DNA of 64,000 nucleotides, taken from JAICMB01 sp963802915 (GTDB lineage Bacteria > Acidobacteriota > Terriglobia > Bryobacterales > Bryobacteraceae). Of the stretch, positions 17,022 through 25,306 are shown piece by piece (position 1 is the first letter of the stretch; each line of letters begins with the position of its first letter). The DNA is taken from contig CAWDKQ010000011.1 in assembly GCA_963802915.1 (NCBI GenBank), positions 434,001 through 498,000 on the forward strand, written 5' to 3'. Under the pieces are notes generated by a model. The model saw only the letters and a list, made by a program, of their open reading frames with translations, did no database searches and was not told where the DNA came from. The position numbers and the translations under genes were made by a program.

Positions 17022-17897
17022 CCAGTGATCATAAACTATTCGGCTAATCTTCGCAATGGTACTCTCCACCTCGGAAAGCGTTCGTTTCGAACCATTGCTG
17101 AATATTGCGATGGCAATGTGTTTCGTCCCGCCCGGTAGTGTAATGATTGCCACATCGTTCGTGGCTGCTCTTCCCCACGTTCCGGTTTTATGAGCTACGA
17201 CGGTTCCTGGCGGAAGCTGACCTTTGATGCGATTGGGAAACGTTGTGGTCTGCTCCATCAGTTCCCGCAGCAGAGCTGTACTGGCCGGTTTCAGTGTCTC
17301 GCCCTGCTGGAATTTGGCGAGCAGAGCGGCCATGGCGTCCGGCGTGGACGTATCGCGGATATCTTTTATAAATCGAGCATGTGAACGGTCATAATCCGCC
17401 GAATTCCGTTTTTCCGTACGGTCGACTCGAATGCCTTGGATACCGAGTTCCTGCACTTTGGCAAGAACCGCCGGCGGACCGCCGGAGATTCGCATCAGAA
17501 CATCACAGGCGGTGTTGTCGCTGTTCAGGATCATGTAGCCAAGCAGGTCTCGCACAGTGAATTCAGCTCCGGGGCGGAATTTGCCGCCGAGCGTTGTAAC
17601 CCCCGGTGAGCGGTCAGAAGCGGTGACCGCGATTTTCTGGTCGAGGCGCAGCTTTCCTTCGTCCACGAGGTATAAAACCAGCAATGCCACCGGAAATTTT
17701 ACGGTGCTGGCCATGAAAAACGGCTGATCGCCGTGCCATGCAACGTGTTCGCCAGTCTCTACCAGGACCGCCGACACTCCCATGCGTCCGCCTGCCTCTT
17801 CGGCTACGCGACCGATCTGGTCCGAGAGGCTGGCAGCTCGCGCGCAGGTCAAAAAGATCACGCAGGCCGCGGCCGCGAGAGGATAGTTCCGCTTCAT
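17013..17897 (-). CDS. Class A beta-lactamase
   Basis: Periplasmic serine beta-lactamase of about 294 aa that hydrolyses the beta-lactam ring. The ATG at 17897 puts a signal peptide (MKRNYPLAAAACVIFLTCARA) at the start; an upstream ATG at 17966 would add 23 residues. Class A motifs are in order: FFMASTVKFP with the SxxK nucleophile serine and lysine, NSDNTACD with the SDN triad, an omega-loop glutamate in DRTEKRNSADYD, and AHKTGTWG with KTG. The omega loop lacks the ExxLN spacing of TEM-like enzymes and is closer to the A2 (PER/CfxA-like) layout. The antibiotic spectrum cannot be predicted. It appears to be a chromosomal gene with no mobile element nearby. Confidence 0.9.
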   Translation of the reverse strand: MKRNYPLAAAACVIFLTCARAASLSDQIGRVAEEAGGRMGVSAVLVETGEHVAWHGDQPFFMASTVKFPVALLVLYLVDEGKLRLDQKIAVTASDRSPGVTTLGGKFRPGAEFTVRDLLGYMILNSDNTACDVLMRISGGPPAVLAKVQELGIQGIRVDRTEKRNSADYDRSHARFIKDIRDTSTPDAMAALLAKFQQGETLKPASTALLRELMEQTTTFPNRIKGQLPPGTVVAHKTGTWGRAATNDVAIITLPGGTKHIAIAIFSNGSKRTLSEVESTIAKISRIVYDHWTP

Positions 17898-18015
17898 GCT
17901 GCTTGCATTATGGCAGACGGTTCCCATGCGCCCGCCAGGAAAAGAAATGGCGCATAATAAAAGCACAGGATATTAGTCTGAATTTAGTGCTACGGCTTTT
18001 TCAGACAGGTGCGCG

Positions 18016-19032
18016 TTGACGACATCCGATCATCCACGGGCTAAGATTCTCGACCTCGCCGACGATGCCATCATTTCCGTTGACCGGGAACAGCGCATCA
18101 TCCTGTTCAACCAAGGCGCGGAGAAGATCTTCGGCTACGCGCTGAAAGAAGTCAAAGGCCAAACCCTCGATATTCTTCTGCCGGAGCGCCTGGTGGAAAG
18201 CCACCGTCACCACATTCGGGACTTTGCCGGCTCGCCGACGGTTGCGCGCCGCATGGGGGAACGGACCGAGATTCTAGGACGTCGCAGGGACGGGACAGAG
18301 TTTCCCGCCGAGGCATCGATCTCAAAAGTCGAGGTCGAGGGCCAGACGATGTTCACCGTAATTCTGCGCGACGTGACCGAACGCACGCTGGTGGAAGAGA
18401 AGATTCGAACGTCGCTGCGCGAAAAGGAGGCCCTCCTCAAGGAGATTCACCATCGCGTCAAGAACAATCTGCAGGTCGTGTCCAGTCTTCTGGGTCTGCA
18501 ATCCCGGGTGATCGCCGATCCAACGCTGCGCAAGATGTTCGAAGAGAGCCAGAATCGGGTTTATTCCATGGCGCTCTTACATGAAAGCCTCTACCAATCA
18601 GAGAGTCTTTCAGAGATCAACTTCCCCGAGTATATCGGACAGTTGGCGGATTACCTTTTCCGGTCTTACGGAGTTGCGCCGGACCGTATCCAGCTTCGCA
18701 CGGATCTCGACCACGTCGCATTGCACCTGGACGCCGCGGTGCCTTGCGGTTTGATCATCAACGAACTGGTTTCCAACTCATTAAAATATGCGTTCCCCGA
18801 CGGCCGCGACGGTGAAATCCGAATCCGGCTCCACGGAAAGCAAAACTCCTCGGTAAAACTTCTGATCGCGGACAACGGAGTTGGATTAAAGAGCGATGTC
18901 GATTGGACCACTACACGCTCGCTGGGATTGCGTCTGGTCCGCTCCCTTGCTCAACAGCTAGGGGGAACCATTCAAGTAAAGTCGGAAATGGGTATGGAAG
19001 TTCAGCTCGAGTTTCCCGCAATTACCGCCTGA
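18016..19032 (+). CDS. PAS-domain sensor histidine kinase, HisKA_2 type
   Basis: Sensor kinase of 338 aa without membrane segments, so probably cytoplasmic. A PAS domain (residues 8-125) contains IISVDREQRIILFNQGAEKI and is followed by a PAC-like motif ending FTVILRDVTER. The dimerisation/phosphotransfer region is of the HisKA_2 type, EIHHRVKNNLQVVSSLL, with His as phosphoacceptor. The ATPase domain shows LIINELVSNSLKYAF (N box) and LLIADNGVGL (G1). The start is a TTG at 18016. The next gene encodes a response regulator 20 bases downstream and is the likely partner. Confidence 0.9.
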   Translation: MTTSDHPRAKILDLADDAIISVDREQRIILFNQGAEKIFGYALKEVKGQTLDILLPERLVESHRHHIRDFAGSPTVARRMGERTEILGRRRDGTEFPAEASISKVEVEGQTMFTVILRDVTERTLVEEKIRTSLREKEALLKEIHHRVKNNLQVVSSLLGLQSRVIADPTLRKMFEESQNRVYSMALLHESLYQSESLSEINFPEYIGQLADYLFRSYGVAPDRIQLRTDLDHVALHLDAAVPCGLIINELVSNSLKYAFPDGRDGEIRIRLHGKQNSSVKLLIADNGVGLKSDVDWTTTRSLGLRLVRSLAQQLGGTIQVKSEMGMEVQLEFPAITA

Positions 19033-19052
19033 TCCGCCGATCGGAGAGTTTG

Positions 19053-20852
19053 ATGCCACCAAGAATTCTAATTGTCGAAGACGAACAGATCACGGCCGAG
19101 GATCTGCGGGATATCCTTACTGAACTGGGGTATTTCGTGACGGGCGTGGTGGCCAGCGGAAGCGCGGCGATTTCGCATTCGGAAAAGCATTTGCCGGACC
19201 TCGCCCTTATGGACATCCGCATCAAGGGGGACATGGACGGCACGGCGACTGCCGCGATCCTGCGGCAACGTTTCAACATTCCAGTGGTTTATCTCACGGC
19301 GCACGCGGATCGCGAGACGTTGGAGCGCGCCAAGGTAGCGTCCCCACTGGGATACATCACGAAGCCCTTCAAACAAGGAGAGCTGCAGGCCAGTATCGAA
19401 ATTGCCCTCCATAAACATCGTGAGGACTTGAAGGCCGAGGAACGGGAAGGGTTACTCACAGCGACGCTGCAATCCGTGGGAGTCGGGGTTATTTCGGTAA
19501 ATCGGGACGAAGTGGTTACGTTTTTGAATCCGGCTGCGGAAACGTGGACGGGGTGGACGCCGGTTGAAGCGGTGGGCAAACCTGTTGACGAGGTGTTCGT
19601 CCTGCTGGATGAACGCACCGGCGAGCGTTTGGGAGCGCCGACCGGACCGGTTTTATCCGGGGAGCGAGGTAGGGAGCTTAGCGGCGTACTTCTGATCGCG
19701 CGCAACGGGACGAAGCGGCCGATCGAAGGAAGCGTCGCGCCTATCCGCGACCACCAACGTGAAACATCCGGAGTTGTCATCGCGTTCGGCGAACGCGGGA
19801 GCGCTGGACATCGTCACGAAGCCCCTGAAGAAGAAGACGGTATCGGATTCGGCAGCTTCAAGATGGTTGCCGCGTCGCCCGCAATGAAACAGGTACTGCG
19901 GTTCGCACGACGCGTGGCGGAAAGCGAAGCTTCCACGATTCTGCTCGAAGGAGAGAGCGGCACAGGTAAGGATGTCCTGGCCCATTTCATGCACCATTTC
20001 GGTACGCGGCGCGATCGTCCGTTCGTCGCCCTCAACTGCGCAGCGATTCCTGAGACTCTTCTCGAGAGCGAACTGTTCGGCTACGAGAAGGGCGCCTTCA
20101 CCGATGCGCGCAGTCCCAAACCGGGGATCCTTGAAATGGCCACGGGCGGCACGGTGTTCCTGGACGAAATCGGGGAGATGCCGCTGTTGGTGCAGGCCAA
20201 GATGCTGCGAGTGCTGGAGGAGCAGACGTTCCGGCGGCTCGGCGGGGTGCGCGATATCCAGGTCGATTTGCGGGTTGTCGCGGCCAGCAACCGCCACCTG
20301 TCCGACGCAGTGGCGCAAGGAAGATTCCGTCTCGATCTTTACTATCGGCTGAACGTGATTCAGGTGATGCTTCCTCCGCTGCGGGATCGGAAGGAAGATG
20401 TTTACCCCTTGGCGAAGTTTTTCGTCAAGCACTATAACCAGAGATTCAAACGCGATATTCAAGGAATCACGACGGCTGCCGCATCCGTTCTGTCAAACTA
20501 CGAATGGCCGGGAAACGTGCGCGAGTTGCGCAATACGATTGAGCGCGCGGTTTTGCTGGAAGAGACCGATTGGGTACAACCGTCCAGCCTTAGGCTCGAC
20601 CAGGAGACTGCCGTGCCTGCCGATGTTCCGGCGGTCGAGGAAGGGAAAGCACATTCTGAAGGGGCCAAGGGCATGGGGACGCTCGAGGAGAGCGAGAAGA
20701 GACTGCTGATGGAGGCGCTCGAGAAAACCGGCTGGAACCAGACACGGGCCGCGGTGCTGCTCGGCATCAGCCGCGACACGCTGAGATATAAAGTTAAGAA
20801 ATACAATTTGCCGCGGCCGGCGGATTTGGCGGAGAGCTCGGCGGCGGAATAG
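19053..20852 (+). CDS. Sigma-54-dependent response regulator with PAS domain (NtrC family)
   Basis: About 599 aa from the ATG at 19053, which is preceded by GGAGAG; a longer open frame overlaps the kinase gene. Order of domains: receiver (residues 1-120, phosphoacceptor Asp in LALMDIRIKG), PAS (about 135-260), sigma-54 interaction AAA+ (about 280-510) and a Fis-type helix-turn-helix at the C-terminus (WNQTRAAVLLGISRDTLRYK). Walker A is GESGTGKD and Walker B TVFLDEIGEM. The loop that contacts sigma-54, normally GAFTGA, reads GAFTDA. It would activate promoters that depend on RpoN once the kinase phosphorylates it. Target genes are not evident. Confidence 0.92.
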   Translation: MPPRILIVEDEQITAEDLRDILTELGYFVTGVVASGSAAISHSEKHLPDLALMDIRIKGDMDGTATAAILRQRFNIPVVYLTAHADRETLERAKVASPLGYITKPFKQGELQASIEIALHKHREDLKAEEREGLLTATLQSVGVGVISVNRDEVVTFLNPAAETWTGWTPVEAVGKPVDEVFVLLDERTGERLGAPTGPVLSGERGRELSGVLLIARNGTKRPIEGSVAPIRDHQRETSGVVIAFGERGSAGHRHEAPEEEDGIGFGSFKMVAASPAMKQVLRFARRVAESEASTILLEGESGTGKDVLAHFMHHFGTRRDRPFVALNCAAIPETLLESELFGYEKGAFTDARSPKPGILEMATGGTVFLDEIGEMPLLVQAKMLRVLEEQTFRRLGGVRDIQVDLRVVAASNRHLSDAVAQGRFRLDLYYRLNVIQVMLPPLRDRKEDVYPLAKFFVKHYNQRFKRDIQGITTAAASVLSNYEWPGNVRELRNTIERAVLLEETDWVQPSSLRLDQETAVPADVPAVEEGKAHSEGAKGMGTLEESEKRLLMEALEKTGWNQTRAAVLLGISRDTLRYKVKKYNLPRPADLAESSAAE

Positions 20853-20858
20853 CGTTGG

Positions 20859-20999
20859 GCGACCGTGAAATATTCGTCGGCGATCTCCGCTTGCTGACGG
20901 GTCTGTGAAATAATCCTCGGCAATCTCCGCTTGCTTACGCGCGCGGTTCCGTAAGGCGTTGTGGAACCCCGACGGCAACGGAGGGGCAATAGCCTACAC
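20859..20999. repeat. Dispersed GC-rich intergenic repeat, copy B
   Basis: The region between the convergent response-regulator and sppA genes is made of repeat sequence. It contains two copies of a CGGCGATCTCCGCTTGCT-like motif (near 20878 and 20921), the phrase GGGTCTGTGAAATAA, and the shared core GTGGAACCCCGACGGCAACG followed by GAGGGGCAATAGCC. It matches copies near 1.97 kb and 40.1 kb. Its hairpin potential and its position between two gene ends suggest a role in termination or mRNA protection. Confidence 0.75.
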
Positions 21000-22739
21000 C
21001 TAACGCACCGTAATCGTAAACGGCATCAGTTTCAAAAACCCGCCCTCCGATAGCGACCGGATGGGCATATCGCCCAAGAGGGTTCTCAGCTTGGATTCGA
21101 TAGCCGCATTCTCGTCTGTGCGGCTAAGCAGGACATCCAATAAAGTCCGCTTGGGCGGATAAACCACCAGCGTGATCTTCTCCGACGCGCCAATATTGGC
21201 CCGCTTGCGCATCATCTCGATAGCTGCGTCAATACCGCCCAACTGATCCACCAGCCCGTTCTGTTTCGCCTGCGCTCCCGTCCAGACACGCCCCTGAGCT
21301 ATCGGCTCTATCTGATCCACCGGACGCTTGCGTCCCTCGGAAACACGCTCCAGGAAAGCATGGTAGAAGGTCTGGATCTCATCCTGCACTTTCTCTAGAT
21401 TCTTCCCGGTCAGAGGCTCATAGTCGGAATAAAGGCCAGCGTACTGCCCGCGCTGCAACGGCTGTTTCGTGATCCCGAGCTTGTCATAAAGCCCGTGCAG
21501 ATCGAACTTTGCGAAGATCACGCCAATCGACCCGGTCAGGGTATTCGGATAAGCGACGATAGGATCTCCCGTCATCGCCATGAAATATCCGCCGGACGCG
21601 GCGAGATCGCTCATGGAAATGACGACCGGCTTCGTGTGGCTGAGATCCTTGGCCGCATGAAGGATATCGTCGGAAGCCACGCCATCGCCGCCGGGTGAAT
21701 CGATCCGGATAATGGCGCCCTTGATGGACGAGTCGTCCTGAACCTCCTTGAGCAGCTTCGTAAAGTTGCCCGACGTGATGCCCGTCCCGACGTCTTCGGT
21801 CTGTTGCCCGCGGGTGATATCGCCTTCTCCCACGATAAACGCAATGCGTTTCGCGTTCGCAGAGCTGCCGCCGACAGAGCTCATCGGCACGCGCACATAG
21901 GACTTGATCGAGACCTTCTTGAGCTGGCTCTGCCCCAGACGCTTCTGCAAATCGCCAATAACCTGATCGTTGAACCCGAGCACATCGACCAGCCCCGCAT
22001 CCAAAGCCGCCTTGCCGAAGAACGGACCGTTATCGATGGTGGCCCGCACCTCGTCCGGATTCTTTTTGCGCCCCGCCGCGATCACGCCGATGAGGTCGGA
22101 ATAATATTGGTCGAGCACTTCATTGAGCACCTGCTGCGTTTCCGGCGACATGTCCTTGCGCGTGAGCATGTCGCCGGCGTCCTTGTATTTCCCTGCGTGC
22201 ACGACGTCAGCTGAAATTCCCAGCTTGTCCAGAGAGCCCTTCAAAAACATGGCCTCCAGACGAATGCCCTTCACGTCGAGAACATCCTCCGGCGTCATGT
22301 AAATGCGATCGGCGGCTGTCGCCAAATAATATTCGCGTCCAGTTGCGCCTTTCAGGAAGACGACTAGCGGCTTGCCCGACTTCCGAAAATCGAGCATCTC
22401 CTGGTGGATCTCCTGCATCTTGCCCCAGCCAATGGAGAGCCCCCGCGGCTCGAACACAATCGCCTTGATGCGCGGGTCGATCGCCGCTTTATGAAAGGTC
22501 TCCCAGACCTGTTCCACCGTGATCGGAGTCTGCTCCTGAAGCAGCGGCAAGGGAAGCTCGGGCTGCGATTTTTCCGGCACGTCCCCGTCCAGTGTGAAGA
22601 CCAGCGTGGAACCGTCCGCAACCTCCGGAGGGCGCTCGCCAAACGATGCCGCAATCCGGACAAAAACAAAAACTACAATGAATGCGGCGAGCACGCTCAG
22701 GATGATCCCGCTCACCAAGCCCAGCAGAAATTTCGCCAT
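21000..22739 (-). CDS. sppA: Signal peptide peptidase SppA (67-kDa type)
   Basis: Membrane-anchored serine protease of 579 aa that degrades cleaved signal peptides. One N-terminal transmembrane segment (residues 3-30) anchors two tandem S49 domains, as in the long SppA form. The general-base lysine is visible in the first domain (VHAGKYKDAGDML) and the nucleophile serine in the second (SDLAASGGYFMAM); both are needed for the Ser-Lys dyad formed across the dimer. The segment IRIDSPGGDGVASD is also conserved. It is the last gene of a minus-strand group with two sugar isomerase-like genes upstream; the functional link is unclear. Confidence 0.93.
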   Translation of the reverse strand: MAKFLLGLVSGIILSVLAAFIVVFVFVRIAASFGERPPEVADGSTLVFTLDGDVPEKSQPELPLPLLQEQTPITVEQVWETFHKAAIDPRIKAIVFEPRGLSIGWGKMQEIHQEMLDFRKSGKPLVVFLKGATGREYYLATAADRIYMTPEDVLDVKGIRLEAMFLKGSLDKLGISADVVHAGKYKDAGDMLTRKDMSPETQQVLNEVLDQYYSDLIGVIAAGRKKNPDEVRATIDNGPFFGKAALDAGLVDVLGFNDQVIGDLQKRLGQSQLKKVSIKSYVRVPMSSVGGSSANAKRIAFIVGEGDITRGQQTEDVGTGITSGNFTKLLKEVQDDSSIKGAIIRIDSPGGDGVASDDILHAAKDLSHTKPVVISMSDLAASGGYFMAMTGDPIVAYPNTLTGSIGVIFAKFDLHGLYDKLGITKQPLQRGQYAGLYSDYEPLTGKNLEKVQDEIQTFYHAFLERVSEGRKRPVDQIEPIAQGRVWTGAQAKQNGLVDQLGGIDAAIEMMRKRANIGASEKITLVVYPPKRTLLDVLLSRTDENAAIESKLRTLLGDMPIRSLSEGGFLKLMPFTITVR

Positions 22740-22745
22740 GACAGA

Positions 22746-23627
22746 CTATGCTCCGCTTAGAATCAGATCGAAGCGATGGCTCACATCGCGCAGGTAAGCA
22801 GCGTCTCCGCCCTCCAGCTCGGTTGTCGCCACGCCGTGATATCCAATATCTCGAAACGCGCGGTACACTTCTTTCCAATCGATGTCGCCGTCCCGCAGAT
22901 TGACCCACTCAGGCACGCGCTTTTTGATCTCGGCATTTTGCCGGAAGCTGAAATCCTTGATATGCACCTTCGCGATGCGGCTGCCCAGGGTGCGAATCCA
23001 GTCCTGCGGATATCCATAAAGGACGACGTTGCCGACGTCAAAATACGACTTCAGGTACGGGCTATGAAAATCGTCCACGTAGCTGGCAAACTCAAGAGGA
23101 CTGAGAAGAAACTTATTCCAGACTTCTTCGACCGCAATCACGACTCCCAGCTCTTTCGCCATCGGCAGAATTTCGCGGATCTGCTTCTGCGACCGTTCCC
23201 AGGCCTGCTTATAGGTCGTCTGCGGATTGACGACGGCCGGAACCAGCAGCACTGTCTCGGCGCCCCACAATTTTGCATTGTGAAGGCTGGTCTTGAGACC
23301 GGCGATGCTTTTGCCGACGACGTCGGCATCGGAAGACGAGAGGGGGTACTTCCAATGATCTCGATTCATCACCGAGTGAATGATCACGCCCGTCTTCTTG
23401 CTGGCCGCCAGCAGCGCGTCGGCTTCTTTAGGATCGTCGGTGGTGCCGCACTCGATGGCTGCAAAGTCGCAGTCCTTGGCAAGCTGAAAGCGTTCGAGCT
23501 CGCTCAGATTCTCAGGCAGCATGCTATACAAAACTGCCTTTTTAATCGGAAGGCGGCCCGTGGAACTGGTATCGGCGGCGGCAACGGCCGTGATTCCGGT
23601 GGCTGCAAGGAACGTTCGTCTGGTCAT
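22746..23627 (-). CDS. Sugar phosphate isomerase/epimerase-like TIM-barrel protein, exported
   Basis: A 293-aa protein of the AP endonuclease 2-like TIM-barrel superfamily. The N-terminus MTRRTFLAATGITAVAAADT is a Tat-type signal, so it probably acts in the periplasm. The barrel contains metal-ligand regions typical of the family: VIAVEEVWNKFL with a glutamate, SYFDVGNVVLYG with an aspartate, KVHIKDFSF with a histidine, and a C-terminal VATTELEGG with a glutamate. Members isomerise or epimerise sugars, or act on related polyols. Its start overlaps the stop of the next gene upstream by four bases, so the two paralogues are translationally coupled. The substrate is unknown. Confidence 0.86.
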   Translation of the reverse strand: MTRRTFLAATGITAVAAADTSSTGRLPIKKAVLYSMLPENLSELERFQLAKDCDFAAIECGTTDDPKEADALLAASKKTGVIIHSVMNRDHWKYPLSSSDADVVGKSIAGLKTSLHNAKLWGAETVLLVPAVVNPQTTYKQAWERSQKQIREILPMAKELGVVIAVEEVWNKFLLSPLEFASYVDDFHSPYLKSYFDVGNVVLYGYPQDWIRTLGSRIAKVHIKDFSFRQNAEIKKRVPEWVNLRDGDIDWKEVYRAFRDIGYHGVATTELEGGDAAYLRDVSHRFDLILSGA

Positions 23628-24547
23628 GCGAATGTGACTCCTGCTTTTCGACCTACGCTTTGAATGTAACTACGGCCTTCATCGTACTCCTCGGGCGTCT
23701 TCAAATGCTCGAGCATCAATGGAGCATCCACGGGAAGCCGCGCGATCTCGGTCAGATATGCGGCGTAATCAACCGACCCGCGCCCGGGTACCACTTCGAG
23801 GAAATGCACATTTAGTTCCGTAATCCACTTAAGGTCTTTCGCGTGACAGGAGACGATCCAGGGCCCGAGTTTCTCGAAGCACTCGCCAATAAACTTCGCA
23901 TTTTCGTAAAACTTGCGCGGCGAGTTGATGCCGTTGCATACGTCCATGTGAACCGCGAACTGCTTGCGATCGACCGCTTTCAGCAGATCGAGATAAGCAC
24001 CGGGCGAATCCGGCAGGTTCCAGCCCATCATCTCAATAGAGAAGACGCTACGGGTGGGTTTGACGGCATCGATTATTTTGCGGCAGTTTTCGACTGTTCC
24101 ATCGAAGAAAGCCTTCGAAACGTTACGCGGATCCGGCCCCCACGGGACAGTGGCGCTGAAAGAGCCCGCGTAATCCACGCAGCAGCGCGCTCCCACGGCA
24201 TCGGCGAGCGCCATTCGCTCGGTCACGTAGTCGAGGTTCTTGCGCCGTTTTTCGGAATCGGGGTCAAGCATGTTACACCACGCTCCAACCTCGGCGATCA
24301 CGACGTTCTCGGCGGCGAAGGCTTGTTCGATGGCGCGGATATGAGAGGAATCGTCCGCTTTGGCGGCGGGACAGTAAGCGGCACTGTAGCCTAAGCGGCG
24401 GTGTTCGCGAGCCAGCTCGCGAGGGTCGTCGGATTTGAGGAAAATCGGACCGCCGAGCCGGATTTGACGTCCGGCCGCGTATATCTTAAACGGGCCCGAG
24501 GCCGCCAGTGCGGCCAAAGTGCCCAAGAAGCTGCGGCGTGAGCTCAA
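23624..24547 (-). CDS. Sugar phosphate isomerase/epimerase-like TIM-barrel protein, exported
   Basis: A 307-aa paralogue of the following gene, with an N-terminal signal MSSRRSFLGTLAALAASGP containing the twin arginines. Barrel motifs with likely metal ligands are VFSIEMMGWNLP (Glu), AVHMDVCNGINS (Asp), IVSCHAKDLKW (His) and LMLEHLKTPEEY (Glu). This matches xylose isomerase-like TIM-barrel proteins. The two genes overlap by four bases (ATGA) and probably act in one pathway on a periplasmic sugar or sugar derivative. The gene lies downstream of a two-component system on the same strand, 28 bases after the regulator's stop. Confidence 0.86.
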   Translation of the reverse strand: MSSRRSFLGTLAALAASGPFKIYAAGRQIRLGGPIFLKSDDPRELAREHRRLGYSAAYCPAAKADDSSHIRAIEQAFAAENVVIAEVGAWCNMLDPDSEKRRKNLDYVTERMALADAVGARCCVDYAGSFSATVPWGPDPRNVSKAFFDGTVENCRKIIDAVKPTRSVFSIEMMGWNLPDSPGAYLDLLKAVDRKQFAVHMDVCNGINSPRKFYENAKFIGECFEKLGPWIVSCHAKDLKWITELNVHFLEVVPGRGSVDYAAYLTEIARLPVDAPLMLEHLKTPEEYDEGRSYIQSVGRKAGVTFA

Positions 24548-24575
24548 GTGACGATTCTACATCGTCCGGAGGACT

Positions 24576-25241
24576 TCAAACCAGGTTAGGAATCTTGATG
24601 ATCTTCTTCTGGATCGCGTACTGCACGAGCTGCGCTTTGTTGTGAATGTCAAGCTTGCGCATTAAGTTGAACTTGTGCGCTTCGACGGTTTTGACGCTCA
24701 GATTGAGATCGCAGGCGATTTCCTTTACGGAGTTCCCTTCGGCGAGCATCTTCAGCACCTCGCGCTCGCGCGTGGTCAGCGTGGCGAAGCGGGGGAGCCG
24801 GTTTGCGGATTTGATGCGGGACCGGAAATCGTCGACAAGCTGCGACAGCATGCGTGGACTCAAATAGCTTCCACCCCTGCAGATGTCCCGTACGGCCGCC
24901 ACCAGCTGTTGTGAAGGACTGTCCTTCAACACATAGCCGCTGGCGCCGACTTCCATGCCCTCGACGAGGTAATCTTCATCGTCGTACATCGTGAGGAACA
25001 GCACTTTGGTTTCGGGACGGTTTTTTTTGATTTGGCGAGTTGCTTCAAAGCTGCTGAGGCCAGGCATGCCGATGTCCATCAGCACGACGTCGGGCCGCAC
25101 CTCCGCTGCCTTCTCGACCGCGTCTCCACCATTGGAGGCCTCTCCCACCACTTCCATATCCGTCTCCGCGGAAATCAATGTTCTAATGCCTTGGCGAAAC
25201 AGCGTGTGGTCGTCCGCCAGCATGATCCGAATCTTTGCCAT
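24576..25241 (-). CDS. NarL/FixJ family response regulator
   Basis: Response regulator of about 221 aa starting at the ATG 25241 (MAKIRIMLADDHTLFRQGI); a further ATG at 25289 would add 16 residues. The receiver domain has the acidic pocket ADDH, the phosphoacceptor Asp in VVLMDIGMPG, the switch residue region VLFLTMYDD and the conserved Lys in YVLKDSPSQ. The C-terminal LuxR-type helix-turn-helix reads LTTREREVLKMLAEGNSVKE and ends VKTVEAHKFNLMRKL. The gene follows a HisKA_3 sensor kinase by about 65 bases, so the two form a two-component pair. Confidence 0.94.
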   Translation of the reverse strand: MAKIRIMLADDHTLFRQGIRTLISAETDMEVVGEASNGGDAVEKAAEVRPDVVLMDIGMPGLSSFEATRQIKKNRPETKVLFLTMYDDEDYLVEGMEVGASGYVLKDSPSQQLVAAVRDICRGGSYLSPRMLSQLVDDFRSRIKSANRLPRFATLTTREREVLKMLAEGNSVKEIACDLNLSVKTVEAHKFNLMRKLDIHNKAQLVQYAIQKKIIKIPNLV

Positions 25242-25306
25242 AACGTTGCCCGGTTGCGAAATCCTTCCTAATTCATTTGTTGCCGGCAATTCATTCTTGC
25301 CAGCCC

